From Alphaproteobacteria bacterium (GTDB lineage Bacteria > Pseudomonadota > Alphaproteobacteria > Micropepsales > Micropepsaceae), in NCBI GenBank assembly GCA_017983635.1, contig JAGOBA010000017.1:1-64000 (forward strand): 64,000 bases of DNA. The letters run 5' to 3'. The number at the start of each line of letters is the position of its first letter. Position 1 is the first letter of the stretch. This document shows, piece by piece, positions 9,232 through 17,700 of the stretch. The notes below the pieces were generated by a model. It ran no database searches. It worked only from the letters and a program-made list of their open reading frames with translations, and was not told the DNA's origin. A program made the position numbers and the translations under genes.

Positions 9232-9894
9232 TTAGCTCGCGAACCAGATCACGTGCCGCGGCCCCTTACCATTGCTTCGCGCCCGCACGACGACCTCTTC
9301 AACCTTAAAGCCCGATCCTCTCAAACGGCGTGAAAAAGCAGCATCCGGTGCCGCCGACCAAATCGCCAATATCCCGCCCGGCTTGAGCGCCGCCTTCGCG
9401 GTGGCAAGCCCCGTCATCGAATAGAGCCGATCGTTGGCGGCGCGCGTCAGCCCATCCGGACCATTGTCGACATCAAGCAAAATCGCATCGTAACGCCGTC
9501 GCGCTGCGCCGATCTCGGCGGCGACATCGCCGGCAATCAACTGTACGCGCGGATCGTCGAGGCAGCCGGCCGTCAACGCCGCCATCGGCCCGCGCGCCCA
9601 GTCGATGATCTCCGGAACAAGCTCGGCCACAGCAACGCGCGCACCCGGCGCCAACCGCGCCAGCGCCGCCCGCAACGTGAATCCCATGCCATAACCACCG
9701 ATCAGAAGATGCGGCGCAGAGCCCTTGAGACGCTCGCACGTCATCACCGCCAGCGCCTCTTCCGACCCGCTCATGCGGCTGCTCATGAGCTCACTCCGGC
9801 CAAGCACGATCATATGATCGCCCCCGCGCCGAAACAGCCGCAGCTCGCCACCCCCAGGGACCAACGCCGTCCCAATCAACTCCCGCGGCATCAT
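9232..9894 (-). CDS. Spermidine synthase-like protein (methyltransferase fold)
   Basis: Two adjacent ATGs at 9894 and 9891 begin the family-like protein MMPRELIGTALVPGGG of 220 residues. It has the nucleotide-binding core (LLIGGYGMGFTLRAAL, then VAVAELVPEIIDWA) and an acidic motif AILLDVDNGPDG resembling the catalytic loop of spermidine synthases. It lacks the N-terminal beta-hairpin domain of true SpeE. Such short SpeE-like proteins are often annotated as spermidine synthase without proof. It lies 11 bp upstream of the RsmC-like gene and may share its transcript. Confidence 0.7.
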   Translation of the reverse strand: MMPRELIGTALVPGGGELRLFRRGGDHMIVLGRSELMSSRMSGSEEALAVMTCERLKGSAPHLLIGGYGMGFTLRAALARLAPGARVAVAELVPEIIDWARGPMAALTAGCLDDPRVQLIAGDVAAEIGAARRRYDAILLDVDNGPDGLTRAANDRLYSMTGLATAKAALKPGGILAIWSAAPDAAFSRRLRGSGFKVEEVVVRARSNGKGPRHVIWFAS

Positions 9895-10028
9895 GCAACC
9901 ATATTCCAGATCAGAGCGCCGGCTGGCCAGCTTCTTCTTTCGGCGGAGGTGAGGAACTCCTCTACTCGTCCTACTGTGCCTTGATCTGGCGCAGGGACGA
10001 CAGGGAGGGCGCATTAGAGTATGCGCAA

Positions 10029-10409
10029 ATGAAGCCCGTTTATTTTGACCTGACGGTGAAGGACATCGGCGCCGCCCGGCGCTTCTTTGAGCGCGTGTTA
10101 GGTTGGCGTTTTGAGCGTTTCCCACTTCCGTACGAATACTACCGTATCCAAGCCGGTCCGGCGGAGCAGCCCGGAATCGATGGCGGAATCGGTGCTGTCG
10201 CCGATGCGCCTATCTGCGGTGGAGAGCCGATGGTGAACCTCACGATGCCGGTGCAGAACCTTGACCAAGCGCTGGCGGATGTCTTGGCGGCGGGAGGGAC
10301 GGTCGTGGAAGCGAAGACCAAGATCCCCGGGATTGGCTGGTATGCGACCTGCGCCGAGCCGGGTGGTCTCAAGTTTGGGCTCGTGGAGCCCGACCGCCAA
10401 GTGCAATGA
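10029..10409 (+). CDS. VOC family (glyoxalase-like) protein
   Basis: The ATG at 10029 gives MKPVYFDLTVKDIGAARRFF, a standard start for a vicinal-oxygen-chelate protein, and 126 residues. Two beta-alpha-beta-beta-beta modules are visible: residues 1-55 with RFFERVLGWRFERF, and about 65-125 ending GGLKFGLVEPD. VOC proteins bind a metal or small molecule and include glyoxalases, dioxygenases and resistance proteins; the substrate is unknown. The gene is alone, divergent from the spermidine-synthase-like gene. Confidence 0.8.
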   Translation: MKPVYFDLTVKDIGAARRFFERVLGWRFERFPLPYEYYRIQAGPAEQPGIDGGIGAVADAPICGGEPMVNLTMPVQNLDQALADVLAAGGTVVEAKTKIPGIGWYATCAEPGGLKFGLVEPDRQVQ

Positions 10410-10523
10410 TGTGAGCGCACTTCGTGTGCCGCTGTCTGCAATGGGCTCAAAGGTCTCATTTTGCGTGCAATCGCACAGTCGGCCCCCGCCACCCCGGCGC
10501 AGAGAAGAAATGGGAAATGCCGC

Positions 10524-10558
10524 TTGACGTTGCTCATCAAGATGTTCTATATTTGTTC
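10524..10558 (+). promoter_or_regulatory. LexA-type SOS box overlapping a sigma-70 promoter
   Basis: GTTC at 10544-10547 and GTTC at 10555-10558 are separated by 7 nt (TATATTT), an exact match to the alphaproteobacterial LexA operator GTTC-N7-GTTC. It overlaps a promoter: TTGACG (10524-10529), an 18-nt spacer, then TATATT (10548-10553). No recognisable gene follows on the plus strand before tRNA-Leu. The best following reading frame is 21 codons from the ATG at 10542, which lies inside the promoter and so is unlikely. The target may be a small RNA, a short peptide or a lost gene. Confidence 0.65.
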
Positions 10559-10714
10559 CAAACCCGAACGAGCCCGCCTGGACACCTCGATCGCGGCTGC
10601 AACTTGAACCGGTTGATCAGAAAAAAATGCCCCGGCCGCCGACGTGACCGGTGAGGCTGGCGGAAGAACTGCGCCTAGAATTCAATCATGGGTCGTGTTC
10701 GAAACCAGAACCAA

Positions 10715-10828
10715 GTGAGACAGCCGTGGCACACCCCGACCCCTGTCTCACATCGCGCGCAACAAACGGCAGTCCGCCGCCGGAATCCCGCCGTCGCGCG
10801 CGTCAAATGAATTGTCTCAGATGAGACA
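10715..10828. repeat. Cluster of TGAGACA palindromes
   Basis: GTGAGACAG (10715-10723) faces CTGTCTCAC (10743-10751), a perfect 9-bp inverted repeat with a 19-nt spacer. About 60 bp on, TGTCTCA (10813-10819) and TGAGACA (10822-10828) form a second perfect palindrome with a 2-nt centre. The four arms share one 7-mer. The stretch is otherwise non-coding. It could be a set of protein-binding sites or remnants of repeat-element ends. Confidence 0.6.
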
Positions 10829-10915
10829 GTGTGCCGGTTGCTTCGGAGTAAGGTGGCCACGCCACACGTAGCTGCGGACGTCAGCCCGTGCTTCGCCCTA
10901 ACGGGCTACGCAGGG

Positions 10916-10947
10916 CACGCTTCGCGTGGCTCTCGCAGCGAAGCGTG
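10916..10947 (-). repeat. Perfect inverted repeat at the 3' end of tRNA-Leu
   Basis: CACGCTTCGC (10916-10925) and GCGAAGCGTG (10938-10947) form a 10-bp perfect stem with a 12-nt loop. It touches the CCA end of tRNA-Leu, so a transcript of the minus strand would fold it just after the tRNA. There is no T-run, so it is at best a weak intrinsic terminator; a processing signal or REP-like element is equally possible. A second stem, AGCCCGT/ACGGGCT, lies just beyond it (about 10883-10907). Confidence 0.55.
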
Positions 10948-11030
10948 GTGCCCAGAAGAGGACTCGAACCTCCACATCTCGCGATACTAGTACCTGAAAC
11001 TAGCGCGTCTACCAATTCCGCCATCTGGGC
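10946..11030 (-). tRNA. tRNA-Leu (anticodon CAG)
   Basis: The minus strand folds into a class II tRNA: acceptor GCCCAGA/TCTGGGC, discriminator A, encoded CCA, D arm with GGTAGACGC, anticodon stem CTAGT/ACTAG with loop TTCAGGT (anticodon CAG), an extended variable arm and T loop TTCGAGT. It reads CUG codons, frequent in this GC-rich genome. Confidence 0.96.
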
Positions 11031-11160
11031 ACGGGATTGAAGGGGGCGAGGGATATCCGTGGGCGACCCCGCCTGTCAACGAAAAGCCTAAAACGATCGC
11101 TCTTCAAGCGGCGCGGCCTTTTCGCTACAAGCCGAGCGACTCGAGACCGGAGGGCAGGGC

Positions 11161-12138
11161 ATGGGTAGCGCTTCGAACACGCTGGTGACGGTGATCGGCG
11201 GCACAGGCTTTCTGGGCCGCGCGGTCGTGCGGCGGTTGGCCAAGGCCGGCTACCGCATCCGCGTGACCACTCGAAAGCCCTCGTTGGCCTTCTCGATGAA
11301 GCCGCTCGGCGATGTTGGCCAAATCGCCATCGTTCGCGCCGATATCCGCAACGAGGCTGAGATTGCTGCCGCCGTCGAAGGCGCGTCGGTCGTCGTCAAT
11401 CTGGTGGGCATCCTGCGCGAATCGGGCGGCCGCACGTTTGAAGCGCTTCACGCCGACGGCCCGGGGACGATAGCGGCAGCTGCCGCCAAAGCTGGCGTCT
11501 CGCGCTTCATCCACGTTTCGTCGATCGGTGCCGACCCTAACGCGCGCGCCGCCTACGCCCGCTCGAAGGCTGCCGGCGAAAGCAACGCGCGCGCAGCGTT
11601 CCCGGCAACAACCGTACTTCGTCCCTCGATCGTGTTCGGCCAAGGCGACGGCTTCTTCAATATGTTCGCAAGCCTGATGCGCCTGTCGAAGGTGGTGTTC
11701 CCGTTGTTCCGCAGCGGCGTCACGAAGTTCCAGCCCGTCTTCGTCGGCGACGTTGCCGATGCCGTCGCCAACGCGATCGTCGACGACCGCGCTCGCGGCC
11801 GTACGTACGAGCTCGGTGGTCCCGCGGTTTATTCGCTGAAGGACTTGCTGACGTTCATCTCCAACGTCATCGAGCGCAAACGCCGGTTCGTGCCCATCCC
11901 CTCGTTCTTGCTTGAGACGTTTGCCGCGCTCACCGGCTGGCTGCCGTTCTCGCCGATCACGCTCGATCAAGCGCGCCTGCTACGCGTCGACAACATTGTG
12001 AAGGCGGGACCTGATGCAGCCTCCGTCGGCACGCTCGCCGATCTCTGCGTCCAGCCGACCGCGGTCGAAACGGTGGTCCCGAGCTATCTCTATGCCTATC
12101 GCGCCGCCGGCCAATACGCCGAACCGCGCAGCGCTTAG
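11161..12138 (+). CDS. NAD(P)-binding protein, complex I NDUFA9-like
   Basis: The 325-residue protein is an atypical short-chain dehydrogenase. It has a Rossmann motif GGTGFLG (13-19), VNLVGIL, HVSSIGADP and a YARSK segment near 135. This matches the alphaproteobacterial NDUFA9-like group, related to the mitochondrial complex I accessory subunit, which binds NADPH and stabilises the complex. Members are also annotated as NAD-dependent epimerases; no sugar substrate is evident. Its stop overlaps the stop of convergent uppP by 4 nt (TTAG). Confidence 0.82.
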   Translation: MGSASNTLVTVIGGTGFLGRAVVRRLAKAGYRIRVTTRKPSLAFSMKPLGDVGQIAIVRADIRNEAEIAAAVEGASVVVNLVGILRESGGRTFEALHADGPGTIAAAAAKAGVSRFIHVSSIGADPNARAAYARSKAAGESNARAAFPATTVLRPSIVFGQGDGFFNMFASLMRLSKVVFPLFRSGVTKFQPVFVGDVADAVANAIVDDRARGRTYELGGPAVYSLKDLLTFISNVIERKRRFVPIPSFLLETFAALTGWLPFSPITLDQARLLRVDNIVKAGPDAASVGTLADLCVQPTAVETVVPSYLYAYRAAGQYAEPRSA

Positions 12139-12986
12139 CTGAGCGCCCAGGTCACCCACGGCGTCAGCGCGTCCGCGTTCTCGCGGAATGTCAGGTATCC
12201 GAGCAGCACCGACCCGACGATGATGCGGTACCAAGCGAAGATGCCGAACCCGTTGTTCGAAACGAAGCTGATGAACGCCTTCGCGACGTAGTAGGCGCTG
12301 ATATAGGCGATCACAAAGCCGATCGACAGGACAAGCAGATCGGACGAATGCAAATCCGCCCAATGCTTGTAGAGCGAATAAACCGCGGCGCCGAGCATCG
12401 TCGGGATCGCCAGGAAAAACGAAAACTCCGCTGCCGCCCCGCGCTCGACCTTCAACAGCAGCGATCCCATGATCGTAGCACCCGAGCGAGACACACCCGG
12501 CACCAGCGCCAAGCACTGACAAAGCCCGATCTTGAGGTACAGCGACAGCGGGAAATCCTCGACCGCATAGTACTGCGGGATCTTGACCAGCCGCTCGATG
12601 AAGAGGATCGCGACGCCACCCACCACCAGCATCAACGCCACCACCCACTTCGAGAACAGGTATTGCGTGATGAAGTCGGAAAGCAAAACGCCCAGGATCG
12701 CCGCCGGCAAAAATGCGATGAGGAGCCCGACCGCGAACCGCTGCGCGTTCGGGTTCACAGGCACGGCCTTCGTGACGTTCCACAGATACTCGAAGTAGAT
12801 CACGCAGATCGAAAGGATCGCGCCGAACTGAATGACGATCTCGAACACGTGGCCCGGCGGCACATCGAGCGCCAACAGCTCCCTGACGATGATCATGTGC
12901 CCGGTCGACGAAACGGGCAGAAACTCGGTAACCCCCTCAACCAGCGCAAGAATGATGGCCGAAACAATCTTCCAAAGCAGATCCAT
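12135..12986 (-). CDS. uppP: Undecaprenyl-diphosphatase
   Basis: From the ATG at 12986 the protein is 283 residues. It carries the family signature EGVTEFLPVSSTGH (17-30) and a second motif PGVSRSGATI, which form the active site of the BacA/UppP membrane phosphatases. Multiple hydrophobic helices span the rest. UppP recycles undecaprenyl pyrophosphate to the monophosphate carrier for peptidoglycan and glycan synthesis and can confer bacitracin resistance. The frame is open to 13085 but that extension is not membrane-like. It is divergent from gltD. Confidence 0.95.
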   Translation of the reverse strand: MDLLWKIVSAIILALVEGVTEFLPVSSTGHMIIVRELLALDVPPGHVFEIVIQFGAILSICVIYFEYLWNVTKAVPVNPNAQRFAVGLLIAFLPAAILGVLLSDFITQYLFSKWVVALMLVVGGVAILFIERLVKIPQYYAVEDFPLSLYLKIGLCQCLALVPGVSRSGATIMGSLLLKVERGAAAEFSFFLAIPTMLGAAVYSLYKHWADLHSSDLLVLSIGFVIAYISAYYVAKAFISFVSNNGFGIFAWYRIIVGSVLLGYLTFRENADALTPWVTWALS

Positions 12987-13249
12987 GAGGCTCCGGTCGG
13001 CCACGCCGCGGCTAAGATGAGCGGGCGGGTTTACACTGCCCCGCCTGACCGCACAAACCTGTCGCTCAAGCGCAATTAGTTCCATAACGGAACCAATTGG
13101 TCGTCAGTCAGACCGACAGCGGGGCTCGATGATCAAACATGTCAGAAATTAGGTCATAATGAATGCCATAAATAGGCGTTCCGGTCTTTTTCGGGCAACT
13201 TTTGATCCCTATAAGGCGGCGACTCAGTCAATTCTTGCGAGTGTCGCTC

Positions 13250-14698
13250 ATGGCCGACAACAAACTCCTGCGCTTCGTCTCGGTCCCCCGGCAAATGCCG
13301 GAAAAGCGGGCGGCCACCACGCGCTCCCACGATTTCTCGGAAATCTACGCGGAATACGTCACGAAGAAGGCTGAGGAGCAGGCGGGGCGTTGCTCGCAAT
13401 GCGGTGTGCCGTTCTGTCAGGTCCATTGCCCGCTCCAGAACAACATCCCCGACTGGTTGAAGATGACCGCCGAGGGCCGCCTTGAAGAGGCCTACGAACT
13501 CAGCCAAGCGACCAACAACATGCCCGAAGTCTGCGGCCGCATCTGCCCGCAGGACCGCCTCTGCGAAGGCAATTGCGTCATCGAACAATCCGGCCACGGC
13601 ACAGTCACGATCGGCTCCGTCGAGAAGTACATCACTGATACCGCTTGGAAGCGCGGGTGGGTCAAGCCGATCAAACCCGCACGCGACCTCGGCTGCTCCA
13701 TCGGCATCGTCGGTGCCGGTCCCGCAGGCTTCGCCGCCGCAGAACAACTCCGCCTGAAAGGCTACAGCGTCACGATCTACGACCGCCACGATCGTGCCGG
13801 CGGCCTATTGATCTACGGCATCCCGAACTTCAAGCTTGAAAAAGAAATCGTCGATCGCCGCGCGAAGCGCCTCGTCGACGGCGGTATCGAAATCCGTCTG
13901 AACACAGAAATCGGCAAGACCACGGCGCTCGCCAAACTGCGCAAGCAACACGCCGCGGTGCTGATCGCGACCGGCGTCTACAAAGCACGTGACATGCAAG
14001 CGCCTGGCATCGGTCTGCCCGGCATCGTTCCGGCACTCGACTATCTCACGACGTCGAACCGCGTCTGCCTCGGCGACAAAGTGAAGGCGTTCGACAACGG
14101 TAGCCTGAGCGCCGCTGGCCGCAATGTCGTCGTCATCGGTGGCGGCGACACCGCGATGGATTGCGTCCGCACGGCGGTGCGCCAAGGCGCGAAGTCGGTC
14201 ACCTGCCTCTACCGCCGCGATCGCGAAAACATGCCGGGCTCGCTCCGCGAAGTTAGCCACGCGGAGGAGGAGGGCGTGATTTTCTCCTGGCTCGGCGTGC
14301 CGAAAGCTTTCATGGGAGACAAGCGCGTCACCGCGGTGCGCGCCACACGCATGCGCCTCGGCACCGCCGACGCGACCGGCCGCCAAGTGCCGGAAGAAAT
14401 CCCCGGCAGCGACTTCACGCTGCCTGCCGACCTCGTGATCATGGCGCTGGGTTTCGATCCCGAAGACTTGCAGGGCGCGTTTGGCGAAAAGGACCTCGCA
14501 CTCTCCAGGTGGGGCACGCTGAAAATCGACCACAAGACGATGATGACCTCGCTCCCCGGCGTCTTCGCCGCGGGTGACATCGTCCGCGGCGCTTCGCTCG
14601 TCGTCTGGGCCATCCGCGACGGCCGCGATGTTGCCGAAGCCATCCACCGCCACCTCGAAACCAAGACCGCGCAAGCGCTGCGCCAAGCGGCGGAGTAG
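13250..14698 (+). CDS. gltD: Glutamate synthase small subunit
   Basis: The ATG at 13250 gives 482 residues starting MADNKLLRFVSVPRQMPEKR. An N-terminal Cys-rich segment (CSQCGVPFC, then HCPLQNNIPDW, and CGRICPQDRLCEGNC) holds iron-sulfur clusters. FAD (GIVGAGPAGFAAAE) and NADPH (VVIGGGDTAMD) sites follow. The beta subunit passes electrons from NADPH to the large subunit, which makes glutamate from glutamine and 2-oxoglutarate. gltB follows after 4 nt, so they are co-translated. The 263-bp space from uppP must hold the promoter; CTATAA near 13209 is a possible -10. Confidence 0.96.
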   Translation: MADNKLLRFVSVPRQMPEKRAATTRSHDFSEIYAEYVTKKAEEQAGRCSQCGVPFCQVHCPLQNNIPDWLKMTAEGRLEEAYELSQATNNMPEVCGRICPQDRLCEGNCVIEQSGHGTVTIGSVEKYITDTAWKRGWVKPIKPARDLGCSIGIVGAGPAGFAAAEQLRLKGYSVTIYDRHDRAGGLLIYGIPNFKLEKEIVDRRAKRLVDGGIEIRLNTEIGKTTALAKLRKQHAAVLIATGVYKARDMQAPGIGLPGIVPALDYLTTSNRVCLGDKVKAFDNGSLSAAGRNVVVIGGGDTAMDCVRTAVRQGAKSVTCLYRRDRENMPGSLREVSHAEEEGVIFSWLGVPKAFMGDKRVTAVRATRMRLGTADATGRQVPEEIPGSDFTLPADLVIMALGFDPEDLQGAFGEKDLALSRWGTLKIDHKTMMTSLPGVFAAGDIVRGASLVVWAIRDGRDVAEAIHRHLETKTAQALRQAAE

Positions 14699-14702
14699 GA
14701 AC

Positions 14703-17700
14703 ATGACGAACGAAGTTGAACTTGAACTCACCCGTTACCGCACCAACGCGAAGCACCTGGAAGAAAACCACGCCTACGCACCCGACCAGGAACACGACGC
14801 GTGTGGCGTCGGTCTCGTCGCCGCAGTCGACGGCAAGCCTCGCCGCGAAGTGGTGTTGCACGCGATTGCCGCGCTGAAATGCGTCTGGCATCGCGGCGCC
14901 GTAGACGCCGACGGCAAGACCGGAGACGGCGCGGGCTTGCACATCCAAGTGCCGCAAGACTTCTTCGCCGACGAAGTGAGAGCAACCGGCCACCAGCTTG
15001 AGGGCGGCCGCATCGGCATCGGCATGATCTTCCTGCCGCGCACCGACTACGCCGCGCAAGAAACCTGCCGCACGATCGTCGAAGCCGAGATCCTGCGCTT
15101 TGGCTACTACATCTACGGCTGGCGCCAAGTGCCGGTCGACATCTCCGTCATCGGCGAGAAAGCGAACGCGACCCGCCCCGAGATCGAACAGATCATGTTC
15201 GACACTGGCACGAAGAAGGACGTCGAAGCGATCGAGCGCGACCTCTTCATCATTCGCCGCCGTATCGAAACCCAGGTCCGCAAGGCGTCGATCCCCAACT
15301 TCTACGTCTGCTCGCTCTCGACCCGCTCGCTGATCTACAAGGGCATGTTCCTCGCCGAACAGCTCTCGACCTTCTATCCCGATCTGAACGATCCGCGCTT
15401 CGTCTCGCCGATGGCGATCTTCCACCAGCGCTATTCGACGAACACGTTCCCGACCTGGTACCTCGCGCACCCATTCCGCATGCTCGCCCACAACGGCGAG
15501 ATCAACACGCTGAAGGGCAACATCAATTGGATGAAGAGTCATGAAATCCGCATGGCCTCCGAAGCGTTCGGCGAGCATCAGGAAGACATCAAACCGATCA
15601 TCCAGCCGGGTTCATCGGACTCAGCCGCGCTCGACGCCGTGTTCGAAGTGCTGTGCCGCGCCGGCCGCTCCGCGCCGATGGCCAAGACCCTGCTGATTCC
15701 GGAAGCCTGGTCGAAGAAGGGCACCGCGATGCCCGAAGCGCATCGCGCGATGTATCAGTATTCGAACTCGGTGATGGAGCCATGGGACGGCCCTGCCGCG
15801 CTCGCCGCCACCGACGGCCGCTGGGTCATCGCCGGCCTCGATCGCAATGGCCTCCGTCCTCTGCGCTACACGATCACCGACGACGGCTTGCTGTTCGTGG
15901 GCTCGGAGACCGGCATGGTCGTGCTCCCCGAACAGAAAATCACGAGGAAGGGTCGCGTCGGCCCCGGCCAAATCATCGGCGTCGACCTCGAGCGCGGGCA
16001 ATTCTTCGACGACCGCGCGATCAAAGACGAACTCGCGTCCGAACACCCGTACGAGGAGTGGACGAAGAACGTCGTCGACCTGGAACCTATAATCGGCCCC
16101 GGCCCCGAACCGCTGATGTTCGACGACAAAGGCGAATTCCGCCGCCGCCAACTCGCCGCAGCGATCTCGATCGAGGATCTGGAAATGATCCTCCACCCAA
16201 TGGTGGAAGACGGGAAGGAGCCTGTCGGCTCCATGGGCGACGACGCGCCGCTCGCCGTGCTCTCGCAGCAATATCGTCCGCTCTCGCACTACTTCCGCCA
16301 GAACTTCAGCCAGGTCACGAACCCTCCGATCGACAGTCTGCGCGAAGACCGCGTGATGAGCCTGCGCACGCGCTTTCGCAATCTCGGCAACGTGCTCGCG
16401 CAAGACAAAACCCAAGTCGAAGTCTTCACGCTCGAGAGCCCCGTGCTCTCGACCGGCATGTATATCCGCATGAAGGATCACCTCGTCGGTCGTTTCTTCG
16501 AGATCGACTGCGTCTTCGATGTCGGCGCCAATGGTCCGACGGACGGCGCCCTTAAGGAGGCGCTCGACAGCATCTGCAAGAAGGCGGAGGAAGCGGTCGC
16601 TTCCGGTTACTCGCATCTGATCTTGACCGACGAGCGTGTAGGCCCCGGCGTCGCCGCGATGCCGATGATCCTGGCGACCGGCGCCGTGCACTCGCACCTC
16701 ATCAAGACGCGCATGCGCACCTTCACGTCGTTGAACGTGCGTTCGGCGGAGTGCATGGACACGCACTATTTCGCCGTACTGATCGGCGTCGGCGCGACGA
16801 CCGTGAATGCGTATCTCGCGCAGGAATGCATCGCCGACCGCCACGCGCGCGGCCTGTTCGGCAAACGCTCGCTCGGCGATTGCGTTAAGCGCTACCTGGA
16901 TTCGGTAAGCGCAGGCCTTCTCAAGATCATCTCAAAAATGGGCATCTCTGTCATCTCATCCTACCGCGGCGCGTACAACTTCGAAGCCGTGGGCCTCTCG
17001 CGTTCGATGGTGGCCGAATACTTCCCCGCGATGCCCTCGCGCATCTCCGGTATTGGCCTCGGTGGCATCCAAAAGCGCATCACCCGCCAACACGCGCACG
17101 CCTTCAGCGAAGACGTAACGGCGCTCCCGATCGGCGGTCTCTATCGCTATCGCAAAGGCGGCGAGACGCATGCGCACTCCGCGCAAACGATCCACCTTCT
17201 GCAAAGCGCCGTCGGTCAGGAGAGCTATCAGCTCTTCCGCCGCTACTCGGAGACGATTCGCGAGACGCCGCCGACCAGCCTGCGCCATCTCATGGACTTC
17301 CGTCCGCGCAACCGCACGCCGATCGCGATCGAAGAAGTCGAATCGATCACCGAAATCCGCAAGCGCTTCGTGACCCCCGGCATGTCGCTGGGCGCGCTCT
17401 CCCCCGAGGCGCACGGCACGCTCAACGTCGCGATGAACCGCATCGGCGCGAAGTCCGACTCTGGCGAAGGCGGTGAAGATCCCGCGCGCTTCAAACCAAA
17501 GCCAAACGGCGACAACGCGAACTCCGCGATCAAGCAAATCGCCTCCGGCCGCTTCGGCGTCACCGCCGAATACCTGAACCAATGCCGCGAGATTGAGATC
17601 AAAGTCGCGCAAGGCGCAAAGCCGGGCGAGGGCGGCCAGCTTCCGGGCTTCAAAGTGACGGAGATGATCGCAAGGTTCCGCCACTCGACGCCGGGTGTGA

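Noticed and set aside
10542-10607. 21-codon peptide starting within the SOS promoter
   Set aside because: Its ATG lies at the -10 element, so it cannot be made from this promoter, and there is no ribosome binding site.
11125-11970. Minus-strand open frame opposite the NDUFA9-like gene
   Set aside because: The plus strand has a clear Rossmann protein; the antisense frame has no motifs.
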